Program-made: the position numbers and the translations under genes
Notes under the pieces: model-generated
What the model saw: the letters and a program-made list of their open reading frames with translations, nothing else
Databases searched by the model: none
Told to the model about the DNA's origin: nothing
Part shown: positions 32,799-41,805 of the stretch, piece by piece
How positions within the stretch are numbered: position 1 is the stretch's first letter
Layout: the number at the start of each line of letters is the position of its first letter
Assembly (NCBI GenBank): GCA_018433975.1
Contig: JAHDQE010000025.1
Coordinates: 1 to 41,868, forward strand
Length of the DNA: 41,868 nucleotides
Source of the DNA: Ornatilinea sp.
GTDB taxonomy: Bacteria > Chloroflexota > Anaerolineae > Anaerolineales > Anaerolineaceae
Reading direction: 5' to 3'

Positions 32799-33602
32799 AT
32801 GCCCGAAAAGAAAAAGCAAAGCATTTCAAACAAATCCCTGGCACGCGCGTTGTCAATTCTCGATCTGTTTACCAGCAAGGATTATTCCTGGGGGATTAGA
32901 GATATGGCCCGCGAGTTGGGCAGCGATCCGGCTACCGTTTACCGTGCCGTCAAAACCATGTACGAAGCAGGCTTTTTGGAAAAGAATCCAAACACCAACC
33001 ACTACCAATTAAGCCCAAAATTCTTGATGATGGCCGAGATTTACACTCGCCATAACCCTGTTCAGGTAGTAGCCCAGAATGTCTTTGAAATCTACTCCCA
33101 AAAATTTTCCCATAATTTCTATCTGGGAAAATTACTTAACGACAAAATCATCTACATGACGGTCCTTGAAGGCAAGGGGCCAATCACAATCTCTGTTACC
33201 CAGGGGGTTTCGATCGATCTGTACTGTTCTGCTTTAGGCAAAGCGATGCTTGCATATCAGGAAGACCAATACATTGAAGAATATTTAAACAAGACAGAAT
33301 TAAAAGCCTTTACAAAATACACAATTACCGATCCCCAAAAACTATGGGAAGAAATCAATAAAATCCGGGAAACAGGCTACGCCTTGAATCATAGTGAAAG
33401 GCATAAGGGCGTTGGCTCAGTCGGCGTGCCCCTTGTCCAAAACAAGCAAAAGGGGAACCTGGCTGTCAGCCTGGCCTATCCACAGCACATGGTCGATGAC
33501 CAGACTTTGATACTTGAAGACCTGATCGACATGGTGAAAGAGATTTCAATTGAAATCTCCTCACGGGCAGCAATCCGCGATGCCGAATCGGTCGTCAAAT
33601 AA
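32799..33602 (+). CDS. IclR-family transcription regulator
   Basis: 267 residues. The winged HTH spans about 12-70 (LARALSILDLFTS, GSDPATVYRAVKTMYEAGFL). The effector-binding domain spans 85-260, with DLYCSALGKAMLAY and GYALNHSERHKGVGSVGVPL typical of IclR proteins. These are dimeric repressors or activators of catabolic genes that respond to a pathway compound. Two matched operator-like sites upstream make it the likely regulator of the adjacent operon. The ribosome site is weak (ACGGAAATACC). Transcripts from the TTGACA/TATAAT promoter would have a leader of about 220 bases. Confidence 0.92.
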   Translation: MPEKKKQSISNKSLARALSILDLFTSKDYSWGIRDMARELGSDPATVYRAVKTMYEAGFLEKNPNTNHYQLSPKFLMMAEIYTRHNPVQVVAQNVFEIYSQKFSHNFYLGKLLNDKIIYMTVLEGKGPITISVTQGVSIDLYCSALGKAMLAYQEDQYIEEYLNKTELKAFTKYTITDPQKLWEEINKIRETGYALNHSERHKGVGSVGVPLVQNKQKGNLAVSLAYPQHMVDDQTLILEDLIDMVKEISIEISSRAAIRDAESVVK

Positions 33603-33649
33603 CCATCCGCATTTCCCTCGATCAGGGTAAAATGCTTTAGAGCAAAAAC

Positions 33650-33676
33650 AATGTGGCCATCCGAGATGGCCACATT
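33650..33676. terminator. Bidirectional terminator between convergent genes
   Basis: AATGTGGCCAT and ATGGCCACATT form a perfect 11-bp stem with a 5-base loop; TTT follows on the + strand and TGTTTTTGC on the minus strand. It serves the IclR gene and the broken LLM gene. Confidence 0.85.
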
Positions 33677-33718
33677 TTCGAACATTCGTAAAGAAAAATT
33701 TCAATTCCAAAGCTCAAA

Positions 33719-34748
33719 TTAATTCAACATATCCTCAACCATCGGCTTTACCACCTGGACAAACCGCTGGATTATTTCACGGTTGTCACCCTCCTTTGGC
33801 GGGTGGGGCAGAAAAGTGATATTCTCGATGCCCAGACGGACGACCTCAGCCACTTTGGCAGCGACATCATCTGCCGTGCCGGCCCAGCAGAATTTGTCTA
33901 CAAAGGCATTGGGGATCAGATGCGCATTCGTAGCCATCAGGTTATAATCTCGTTTTGCGATGATCGTCTCCAATTCTGCGGGCACCTCCAATCCGCAGCG
34001 GTGCACAAATCTGCGGTCCGGATAGCTCGTCCACAAAATAACCCCAACCATGGGCTTAACGGCCTCATAAGCAGCCTGGCGGTCCTGCGAAATGCAGGCA
34101 TCAACGCGGGAGAGGAGTTGTATATCCTTCATGCTGCGGCCAGCACGCTCCGCGCCTTCCTGGATCTGTGAGATGGCATGCCGAATGCCTACCGGTTCGG
34201 CATAAGTCGCGATCATTACGGCATCGGCCACTTCTCCCGCGGTTTTCAAAACCAGGTCGCCGCGGCTGGCAACTACAACGGGAATATCTGCTCTTGCAGA
34301 AATGTTCAATTTCCCGTTGTAGCATTGAATGACTTCCCCTTTAAAGTCTACCGTTTCCCCGCGCCAAAGCTGCCGGATGACTGCGATTGCTTCCTTAATA
34401 GCGGTAGCCGGTTTTTTTGCGCTGAATCCTCATAACAGGGAAACCCGTGCCTCCTGCCCCAATGCCCAGCATTGCGCGACCGCCGGAAATTTTATCCAAC
34501 GTAGCAATGGACATAGCCATTAAAGCAGGATAGTGTGTGTAAGGATCGGCAATAAATGTCCCAATGGATGCCCGGGAGCTGTGTTCTGCGGCAACAGTAG
34601 CGACAATATACATATCATGGAAGAATTTCTCATTGCTCACCCATATCTGATCGTACCCCAGTCTGTCAATTTCCTCAATTTCTGATACCAGATCAGGATA
34701 TTCCGTCCCCTCAATCCAGTGCAGTCCAATTCCCAGCTTCAGTTCCAT
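33719..34748 (-). pseudogene. LLM-class flavin oxidoreductase, frameshifted
   Basis: Two frames make up one luciferase-like protein of about 342 residues. 34748-34395 encodes the N-terminal third (ELKLGIGLHWIEGTEYPDLV, GGRAMLGIGAGGTGFPVM); the rest continues in another frame as KPATAIKEAIAVIRQLWRGE and so on to 33719. The break is at a run of seven A on the minus strand (34418-34412): with six A the frame is restored exactly. This may be a sequencing error, a recent mutation, or slippage that makes some full-length protein. It is more distantly related to the tandem pair at 21842-23894 than those are to each other. Confidence 0.85.
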
Positions 34749-34891
34749 CTTCCTCTTCTCCCGGAGTTTATTTTGATCTGAGTTGTGGACTAAATTTTAC
34801 ATGACTTTTGGAGGTTTTCACTCTAAAAAACACTTGGTTTTGAGGATTTCATGGTATTCGTATTGAAACCTTTACCGCAGTTCAGATTATT

Positions 34892-34938
34892 TTAACGTGA
34901 ATTCGAGATTCACTGCTTTTATCTCGAATTCACGTTAA
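34892..34938. repeat. Perfect 18-bp inverted repeat
   Basis: TTAACGTGAATTCGAGAT and ATCTCGAATTCACGTTAA flank an 11-base spacer. There is no T-run on either side, so it is not a standard terminator. It could be a regulator site, an mRNA-end hairpin or a scar of a mobile element. Confidence 0.8.
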
Positions 34939-34965
34939 TTATCGCCACTTTCAGGTAATACTAAA

Positions 34966-34995
34966 AATGGTGTCTTGACATTTCCAGACACCATT
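34966..34995 (-). terminator. Terminator after the histidine phosphatase gene
   Basis: On the minus strand AATGGTGTCT and AGACACCATT form a 10-bp stem with a 10-base loop, followed by TTTAG. It lies 30 bases past the phosphatase stop. Confidence 0.8.
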
Positions 34996-35025
34996 AAAAA
35001 CACAAAATTCTCCCGTGGGGCTTAT

Positions 35026-35634
35026 CTAAACTTGTAAATGTTTAGTATCGTTTATGTATCGAATAATTCCATATGTACTTGAATTGTTATACACAATTAA
35101 AGTAATACCACAATGATCGAGCCAAGCAATATTAAATCTCCTCCCAAAATCTATTTTCAAATTAGCACATAACAAAGAGAGAATAACTTCTCCATGAGTT
35201 ACAACTGCAATGTGTTCATCAACTTCTGATTCAATTATTCTTTTGATAGTTTTTTTGGCACGAACAAAAACATCATACCCAGATTCTCCTCCAGGATATG
35301 GAATATCAACAAATTGTTCAAAGATTTTACAATTCTCTTCAGGATATTGATTAGCAACATCAGACAATAACATCCCTTCCCATTCCCCATAATCTATTTC
35401 ACGTAATTCAGAAAGATACAGTATCTTCTTTTTACAAAGGTGTTGATTAATAACTTCAGAAGTCAATCGTGCCCGCTTCAACTCACTACTCAAGATTTTT
35501 GTGCAACCCAACTCCTTCAATTTCCTGCCAACCAAATCAGCTTGTCTAAATCCAGATGGAGTTAAACCTGCATCAATCCAATACCTGCCATTCTCTTGTT
35601 GTTGAGCATGCCGAACGAAATATAAATATTTCAT
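35026..35634 (-). CDS. Histidine phosphatase family protein (phosphoglycerate-mutase-like)
   Basis: 202 residues. The N-terminal FVRHAQQ gives R8 and catalytic H9 (the usual RHGE is RHAQ here). R54 in ELKRAR, E79 in LREIDYGEWEG and H147 in VVTHGEV complete the pocket. Members hydrolyse phosphate esters of sugars, nucleotides or cofactors; a sugar-phosphate role is plausible at the end of a polysaccharide operon. An IS982 element has inserted so that its target duplication contains the ATG, removing any native ribosome site and separating the gene from its operon. It may now be silent. Confidence 0.88.
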   Translation of the reverse strand: MKYLYFVRHAQQQENGRYWIDAGLTPSGFRQADLVGRKLKELGCTKILSSELKRARLTSEVINQHLCKKKILYLSELREIDYGEWEGMLLSDVANQYPEENCKIFEQFVDIPYPGGESGYDVFVRAKKTIKRIIESEVDEHIAVVTHGEVILSLLCANLKIDFGRRFNIAWLDHCGITLIVYNNSSTYGIIRYINDTKHLQV

Positions 35635-35638
35635 ATAA

Positions 35639-36660
35639 TACGTCTGATGTGAAAATCAAACAGAATTGACAAAAAAAGGGAATGCCCTCAAGATTGAGTT
35701 GCACACAAAACCAATGAGGTGAACATTCCCATGACAAGTATATCAATTTCTGACGTTTTGACCATCATTTTTGTTCTTGTAGATGATGGGTGTGAGATGA
35801 GAGCTATGCCACAAGCCAAATCTCAACGAGGAAGAAAGCCTAAATTCACTGACAGCGAAGTACTAACATTAATGCTTGCCCAAGACTTTATTCCCTTTGC
35901 CAGCGAAACCCAGTTTCTGGCCTACATTCGTGCGAATCAATTGGATCTGTTTCCACACTTATTGGATCAGAGCCAATTCAATCGGCGAGCTCGCTCCTTA
36001 CGAATGTCCGTTGAAGAAATCCGGCGCTTCTGGATTACACAAAAAGGCCTTCTCAAGCACACAAATTATCTTCTGGACATCAAACCCATTCCTGTCATGG
36101 GCTATAAACGGCACAAACAGCATAGTGATTTCTTGGGAAGCGCTGCTTATGGCTATTGCGCTAGCCGCAAGATGAAATATTTTGGCTACAAATTGGTCAC
36201 CATTAGCACCCTCAAAGGTATTCCCATTGTCTACGATTTGGTTCCTGCCAATGTGGATGAGCGGCTTGCTGCCGAAACAGTTACCGGGCATCTAACTTAT
36301 TGTGATATTTTTGCCGACAAAGGTTTCATTGGCTTTGAATGGCAAACGGAACTCTTTGATCAAACGGGCAACTTGATTTGGACGCCAATGCGATCTAATC
36401 AAGTTAGCCAGAATTCAAAAGGCTTGGATCGTTGGCTATCCAGTGTTCGTGAACGCATTGAAGGTGTCTTTCATGAACTGCAAAACACGGGCCGTAATCT
36501 TGAACGTCTGTTAGCAAAAACGGTGCACGGTTTTTGTACTCGCATTGCCACAAAACTAACCAGTCACCTCCTGCGGTTTATCTTGCACCACGATTATGGC
36601 ATGGATGTTCAAACTTTTTCGGTTTCGGTGTCTGGTGCTTTCTAATTCACATCAGACGTA
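35639..36660 (+). mobile_element. IS982-family insertion sequence
   Basis: A 1022-bp element with identical 15-bp terminal inverted repeats, TACGTCTGATGTGAA at 35639-35653 and its complement at 36646-36660. It is flanked by an 8-bp near-duplication, TCATATAA on the left and TCATATTC on the right (6 of 8 identical), consistent with IS982 target duplications. One intact transposase fills it. The intact ends and gene suggest a fairly recent insertion. Confidence 0.9.
35731..36645 (+). CDS. IS982-family DDE transposase
   Basis: 304 residues from the ATG at 35731 (GAGGTG nine bases upstream); a GTG at 35719 is an alternative. The N-terminal part has RGRKPKFTDSEVLTLMLAQ and SQFNRRARSLR, typical of IS982. 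The DDE triad is visible: D116 (YLLDIKPIPV), D196 (IFADKGFIG) and E244 (RERIEGVF). The stop is immediately followed by the right inverted repeat. No frameshift or internal stop. Confidence 0.95.
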   Translation: MTSISISDVLTIIFVLVDDGCEMRAMPQAKSQRGRKPKFTDSEVLTLMLAQDFIPFASETQFLAYIRANQLDLFPHLLDQSQFNRRARSLRMSVEEIRRFWITQKGLLKHTNYLLDIKPIPVMGYKRHKQHSDFLGSAAYGYCASRKMKYFGYKLVTISTLKGIPIVYDLVPANVDERLAAETVTGHLTYCDIFADKGFIGFEWQTELFDQTGNLIWTPMRSNQVSQNSKGLDRWLSSVRERIEGVFHELQNTGRNLERLLAKTVHGFCTRIATKLTSHLLRFILHHDYGMDVQTFSVSVSGAF

Positions 36661-36669
36661 TCATATTCA

Positions 36670-37527
36670 TTATTCCCAAAAATTATTTTCTAATAAATCG
36701 TCTGTGATATCTAATCCTTCTAATACTTTTAACCAATTATTATATGAAAGCCGGTCTATGCGGTTTTGCCAACCAAAAAGTGTAAGAGCGCTTTCTTCGG
36801 TTCCACCATATCCATCATCAATTAATCTGATCCACCATTTTTGACATTCAGCAAAAAAACTCTCAAAGAACGATCTATGAATCAACAGAAATACTCCTTG
36901 ATATAAAGGGAGAGTTTCTGGTTTTTGATAACCCATTTCTCGTCCTATAACATAATACGCATTTAAAGGAATATGTAATTCTTTCAATGAAGGCCAAGCT
37001 TGAGTACTAAGCACCCCATATTTTTGCGAAGCGGATAACAAACGTTTACTAAGATTACTACAGGACAGACTATCCATCATAGACTTGGAATACTTTGAAA
37101 AATCTGCGAAATACTGATGACTAGTCCAGTGTCCAGCATCAAACCAAAACATAGCCTCAAAGCCAAGATCAAATCCCTTTTTAAGCATTGCAAATTTCCC
37201 CAACCAAACTGATAACAAGGCTATTCCATTGACTGTATACAATTCATCAAGGGATGGTAATCTTTTCAAATTTAAGTAATGAGACATCCAATTCTTATCT
37301 GGCCAAAACTCATTTAACAATTTTACAGGATCGCTATATTCAATTTGAATTGATCTATATTCCTGCAACGAGGAAATAATTGGCTGATCTGAAAAAACCA
37401 AAAAAGGCATAGAAGGATCTTCAACAACTGCTTTATGTAAAAAATCTTCGAGAGGAGTAGAATAATACTCTATAGGTCGATCTTTACGTATTGACAAAAA
37501 TGCACTTGTGATGCCAATAATTGACAT
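36670..37527 (-). CDS. HtrL/YibB-like putative glycosyltransferase
   Basis: 285 residues from the ATG at 37527, chosen for GGAG five bases upstream. MFWFDAGHW (126-134) and the preceding FLVFSDQP resemble the HtrL/YibB group, thought to be GT-A-type transferases acting on surface glycans. The stop lies ten bases from the IS end. Before the insertion, the phosphatase ATG would have been five bases after this stop. Family assignment is by eye only; a capsule or O-antigen role is inferred from neighbours. Confidence 0.6.
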   Translation of the reverse strand: MSIIGITSAFLSIRKDRPIEYYSTPLEDFLHKAVVEDPSMPFLVFSDQPIISSLQEYRSIQIEYSDPVKLLNEFWPDKNWMSHYLNLKRLPSLDELYTVNGIALLSVWLGKFAMLKKGFDLGFEAMFWFDAGHWTSHQYFADFSKYSKSMMDSLSCSNLSKRLLSASQKYGVLSTQAWPSLKELHIPLNAYYVIGREMGYQKPETLPLYQGVFLLIHRSFFESFFAECQKWWIRLIDDGYGGTEESALTLFGWQNRIDRLSYNNWLKVLEGLDITDDLLENNFWE

Positions 37528-37598
37528 AATATCTCCATAAAGGGCAGCAGACAATTAAGTCTTCATTTCAAGAATATATAAGAAAACAAGCTATTGTA

Positions 37599-38360
37599 TT
37601 AATCTCGATTTCCAGGCAGTCCGCTTATTTTTCTTATACGATCAATGTATTTGTAAAAAGCTGGATGCTCTGAACAGGTGGTATGAATCAAACATAGTTT
37701 TGAAACATCCTCAACAGGCGGGTCAAATGGTGAGACATTGCGATAGCGTTCATTAGGAAGAAACGCCACGTGTCCACGATCTATGTATTCCAATAGAGCC
37801 CATAACACTCCTCCTTGTTCATCATGGTACTTCTCCATACTTGAGTATATATTCAAGTACCACCACTGAAAAGTTTCTAACAATGATTGTGATAAATCCG
37901 CATTACGATTCTGCCCTAAAAAACCAGCATTGATCGGCACAAAATTTTTAGGAAGCTTATTACCGAAATTTCCATAAGGCCATTTTTCTTTAAAATTTTC
38001 AAGAAGACACAGAAATTTTTTTTCTGAAATAATGAAGTCCATAATTTCCTGAGGTTCCTGCAAAAGAAACATATCTATATCGACATGAAATTCAACTCCT
38101 TTTTGATCGAATTTACATTTTGGTGCCCATTTCTTCCATGTAGATAATGCATTAATAGAATATATTGATGTATCAAACTCATCATATTGAAAAATTTCAA
38201 CATCTACTAATAGGTTCTGTTCCGCAATTTCTTTTGCATCAGTAAATACAACGTATCTAGCCTCACTACCCCAAAAATATTTAAACGTTGCGATACTATG
38301 ACTCAACAAGAAAAAACTCTCTTTTGTTGCGTTCCAAAGTGACCAATGAAATCTAATCAT
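37599..38360 (-). CDS. Putative GT-A-type glycosyltransferase
   Basis: 253 residues from the ATG at 38360, overlapping the upstream GT8-like stop by eight bases. FHVDIDMFLL (91-100) gives a D94-x-D96 motif for metal and nucleotide-sugar binding. WGSEARYVVFTD and PINAGFLGQNR are also consistent with a nucleotide-diphospho-sugar transferase. No specific family or sugar can be named. AT-rich like the rest of the cluster. Confidence 0.65.
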   Translation of the reverse strand: MIRFHWSLWNATKESFFLLSHSIATFKYFWGSEARYVVFTDAKEIAEQNLLVDVEIFQYDEFDTSIYSINALSTWKKWAPKCKFDQKGVEFHVDIDMFLLQEPQEIMDFIISEKKFLCLLENFKEKWPYGNFGNKLPKNFVPINAGFLGQNRNADLSQSLLETFQWWYLNIYSSMEKYHDEQGGVLWALLEYIDRGHVAFLPNERYRNVSPFDPPVEDVSKLCLIHTTCSEHPAFYKYIDRIRKISGLPGNRD

Positions 38361-39195
38361 CAATCAAACCTGAAAATTGATTCCAAATTCTAAAGAACAA
38401 CGAATTCTGATCAAAATCTTTCATCCATGGCTTAGGTTCCCGTATAAAATGGAGAATTTTGATTTCTTCTTCGTTATATGTAGTCGAAAAAACATTCTGT
38501 CTAGTCATTATTTCACCCTCAGCTACTATTTCAGGGGCCCTACTAAAATATGGACGAAAGTTATAATGTATCCCTATATCATAAAAATCTCCCCTTTCCA
38601 AAAAGGCATAAGCTAAATTCAATAAAGCTTGATCATTAGTTTTAAGCTTCTTGTGAAAAGAAGAAAACTTCTTGATGTTCGGTAAAAGTTGATTACTAAA
38701 AAAAGATTGTGTCACACAAAAAACACCTCCATTAAATGTTCTCCTCTCCCATTCTACGTATGGGTGTTGATTTTTTAGATTATTGATAACCTCATCATTT
38801 ATTATTTGTTCCTTCAAACTCAGAGGAGGAAAATCTGATGTTCCTACAAAATCTTTTTTCGCACATACAGAAAACACATGGGACAGATTTTCCAAAACTA
38901 CAATATCAGCATCTAAATGAAAAACTATTTCATAGTCGACTTTGTCAAGATACATTGCAGCATATATTGAATTTGTAAATCTACCTTGATCAATATCCTT
39001 AATCGAATATTTTGTGATTTCTAATTTTTCTAATCTGTGAACATGCCTAGATATCGATTCCCTCTCTTTCTGAGTTAATCCACAATCAAATACAGTTATT
39101 GGAATTTCAGGATTAGTCACTTTTAAACTAGCTACAAGATTTTTAAGACCTGGAAAATAATTTGTATCAGCTTTGGTCACAAACCCCATTTTCAT
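38353..39195 (-). CDS. GT8-like glycosyltransferase
   Basis: 280 residues from the ATG at 39195, with AGGGG seven bases upstream. VFHLDADIVVLENL carries the D95-A-D97 motif; ERRTFNGGVFCV and the C-terminal ILHFIREPKPW match the family-8 pattern in which a His near the end helps hold metal and phosphate. Members transfer glucose or galactose from UDP-sugars, for example onto lipopolysaccharide cores. It overlaps the next gene and follows the preceding one by 20 bases. Confidence 0.8.
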   Translation of the reverse strand: MKMGFVTKADTNYFPGLKNLVASLKVTNPEIPITVFDCGLTQKERESISRHVHRLEKLEITKYSIKDIDQGRFTNSIYAAMYLDKVDYEIVFHLDADIVVLENLSHVFSVCAKKDFVGTSDFPPLSLKEQIINDEVINNLKNQHPYVEWERRTFNGGVFCVTQSFFSNQLLPNIKKFSSFHKKLKTNDQALLNLAYAFLERGDFYDIGIHYNFRPYFSRAPEIVAEGEIMTRQNVFSTTYNEEEIKILHFIREPKPWMKDFDQNSLFFRIWNQFSGLIDD

Positions 39196-39215
39196 AATGT
39201 TACCCCTATACATTT

Positions 39216-40136
39216 CTATTCATAAATCTTATTTCCATCTGTGACAATATAATTGTTATTCCGATATCTGGTTACCCAAAGTTTTTCAGCAATATACTTG
39301 TCAGCTTGAAAATCAACTTCCACTTTGCTTGGGTGTCGAAGTGGAAATTGCATTGGATAAGTTGGTAAATTCGCATTTTCTGAGTTTACATCTTTTGTAT
39401 TTACAGAATCTGGGCCAAAACCAATATTGGAAATCAAATTGCGACCAGGAATTACCGATAAGCCTCCAAAAAGAAAGAATATAAACATCCATTGATAATC
39501 CCATGTATTGACATGACCATCCAGAGCTCGATCGAATGATTTACGCCAATACTCACACAATACTGGATTTTCAATTATGTCTGAAAGCCAATCTGTTGTG
39601 CGAAGATAAGTCCATAATTTCATCCCCTCATGAAATCGTTTCCAAGAACTTCGCCAAGTCGCCCACCCCCAAATTAACGCAAAACGAGAAAAATAATAAC
39701 TATCGGTGGTGAATTTCCCGGGTGGAGTCATGGTTTGCCCACTAACTAACATTACATTATCATCAAAACGATATTTCTCCAGCAACCTTCTACAATAATG
39801 AAAAAAAGATACGTCTGGTAAGCAGTCATCTTCCAAAATAATTGCTTCTTCACATATTGAGAATATCCAATCCAACCCTGTTACAAAACGTGTAACTACT
39901 CCAAGGTTTTTCCTTGAGTAATTTCTTTCAATCGTGCAATTCCAATCTGTATTTTCTACAATACTGATGCTTTCTTGACATAATATCCTTTCTGCTTCAT
40001 TTCGAGCCCCATCAGCAACAATCAGGAGCTTTCTAGGTTTTATTAATCTAATTCGATCAAAAACGCGTTTAGTTGTTGATGGCCTATTAAAAATAAATAT
40101 TGCAACTGGAACATCAAATGATGTGTCTGTGATCAT
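39216..40136 (-). CDS. HlpA-like / GT2-type glycosyltransferase
   Basis: 306 residues from the ATG at 40136; AAAGGAAATTTT before it favours this start over the one at 40175. VPVAIFIFNRP (9-19), LLIVADGAR and AIILEDDCLPD (E102-D103-D104) match the hemolytic-protein-HlpA-like group of family-2-type transferases seen in surface-polysaccharide clusters. SRFALIWGWATWRSSW is also typical of that group. Donor and acceptor unknown. Confidence 0.75.
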   Translation of the reverse strand: MITDTSFDVPVAIFIFNRPSTTKRVFDRIRLIKPRKLLIVADGARNEAERILCQESISIVENTDWNCTIERNYSRKNLGVVTRFVTGLDWIFSICEEAIILEDDCLPDVSFFHYCRRLLEKYRFDDNVMLVSGQTMTPPGKFTTDSYYFSRFALIWGWATWRSSWKRFHEGMKLWTYLRTTDWLSDIIENPVLCEYWRKSFDRALDGHVNTWDYQWMFIFFLFGGLSVIPGRNLISNIGFGPDSVNTKDVNSENANLPTYPMQFPLRHPSKVEVDFQADKYIAEKLWVTRYRNNNYIVTDGNKIYE

Positions 40137-40152
40137 AAAATTTCCTTTTCTA

Positions 40153-41247
40153 TTAGCACCTAGCAATACGATCAAAGGTACTTAATGATTGCTCTACAAC
40201 CTGATCCATATTTAAATATTGATATGTGCCTAATCGCCCAACAAATAATGTTTTTTTTGTTCTTCCAACCATATCCTTATATTTCTTGAATACAGCGAGT
40301 GTCTCTGAATTTTGCACTGGATAATATGGATCCCCAGTATCACAAGGAAATTCATACATTAGTATAGTTTTGGGATGAGACTGTCCAGTAATATGTTTAA
40401 ATTCTGTTGTTCTTGTATAAGGAAAATCATTAGGGTAATTTATCACTGCTGTTCTTTGAATATACTCCTTATCAAATTCCTTAAATGAGAAGTTTAACGA
40501 TCTATATTTTAGCCGTCCATATTTATACCCAAAGTAACTATCTATTGGGCCAGTGAATATCAACGTCCCATATTCGATTTTTCGTTTCAACTCATGATAG
40601 TTAATTCCCAATTTAATCTCAATTTTTGGATGATCAATAAGTTTGTTAAACATTTTTGTATAACCATTACTTGGAATACATTGATATTTATCAGTAAAAT
40701 ATCTATCATCAAAATTTGTTCTCACGGGGATTCGAGCAGCCACGGATGCACTAATATTGCGCGGATCAATTCCCCATTGTTTAATCGAATAATTTTTAAA
40801 GAATTTTTCGTAAAGGTCCCACCCTATCTTACCAACCACATAATCTTCGAATGATAAAATTTCCTCTCTAAATTCAGATCGTGACCGAAAAAACGCCTTC
40901 ATTTCTTTCGCATGGGAGAAATTCTTCCCATACAAATTATTTATAGTGTCAATATTGATTGGAAATGGCAAATATTTTCCGTCAACATATGATAAAACTT
41001 TATGTTCGTAGAATCTCCAATTAGTAAAATCAGACAGATAATTAAAAACCCTACTCGAATTAGTATGGAAGATATGTGGCCCATACATATGAACCAAAAG
41101 ACCATCATCGTCAAAATAATCGTAGGCATTTCCTCCCACATGAGAACGCGTATCAATTAGCAATATTTTTTTGTTTTTTAAAGTAGATAATCTTTCAGCT
41201 AAGACACAACCGGCAAAACCAGCTCCGACTATCAAGTAATCATACAT
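40153..41247 (-). CDS. glf: UDP-galactopyranose mutase
   Basis: 364 residues, the usual Glf length. The FAD-binding start is YDYLIVGAGFAGCVLAERL; MYGPHIFHTN and WRFYEHKVLSYVDGKYLPFP are hallmark Glf segments, and the C-terminal LFVGRLGTYQYLNMDQ closes the flavin pocket. It converts UDP-galactopyranose to UDP-galactofuranose for cell-surface glycans, so the glycosyltransferases downstream may include a galactofuranosyltransferase. It is the first gene of the leftward cluster; the 165 bases upstream are very AT-rich without a clear promoter. Confidence 0.97.
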   Translation of the reverse strand: MYDYLIVGAGFAGCVLAERLSTLKNKKILLIDTRSHVGGNAYDYFDDDGLLVHMYGPHIFHTNSSRVFNYLSDFTNWRFYEHKVLSYVDGKYLPFPINIDTINNLYGKNFSHAKEMKAFFRSRSEFREEILSFEDYVVGKIGWDLYEKFFKNYSIKQWGIDPRNISASVAARIPVRTNFDDRYFTDKYQCIPSNGYTKMFNKLIDHPKIEIKLGINYHELKRKIEYGTLIFTGPIDSYFGYKYGRLKYRSLNFSFKEFDKEYIQRTAVINYPNDFPYTRTTEFKHITGQSHPKTILMYEFPCDTGDPYYPVQNSETLAVFKKYKDMVGRTKKTLFVGRLGTYQYLNMDQVVEQSLSTFDRIARC

Positions 41248-41413
41248 TATCTGATTTCCACATCTCTTGATGATTTTCCAAAAATCTTGTTAATGAAATG
41301 GAAAAGTATCTAGTAGAATTACAATATATCTATTTTCGTAATATATTTGTGTTACGATTAATACACTCTAGTCTATATCGAATTAAACTCCAAACACCTA
41401 TGGAATCTAAAAG

Positions 41414-41770
41414 CTAATTTAACAGTCCTTTTTTATCCATTTTTAACACCACCTCAATTTGCTGAATAACATTTGCCTGCCCAAACTCATTTCTTTGCTC
41501 ACGCTCACGAATAGTTTTTTCAGCTTCTATAAGAGAAACAACTTCAGAAACAGGTGAAATACTATTAGCCAGAGAAATATCAAGATTATCCAATCCAGCA
41601 CACTACCAATTTCTTAGTTCAATTAATATTTCTCTTCCTTCATCACCCCATTTTAAACACATTGGAATGATTGAATATAATGGCGTTTCAGCAAAATTAT
41701 CATTGAGTAACTCATCTAACAAAATACAATTGTATCAAAGTGCATATACCGTTGCCTGTTTATAGTATTC
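41414..41770 (-). pseudogene. Decayed gene with two in-frame stops
   Basis: One minus-strand frame gives continuous protein-like sequence interrupted by two stops: SLEYYKQATVYAL, a TGA, then LLDELLNDNFAETPLYS through GREILIELRNW, a TAG at 41605-41603, then SLIEAEKTIREREQRNEFG and ending at the TAG 41416-41414. The front is lost where a transposase-like element begins near 41775. I do not recognise the family. Confidence 0.5.
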
Positions 41771-41805
41771 AAGGGAGTGGCTAAAAGCTGGGTTAAAATA
41801 GAAGA

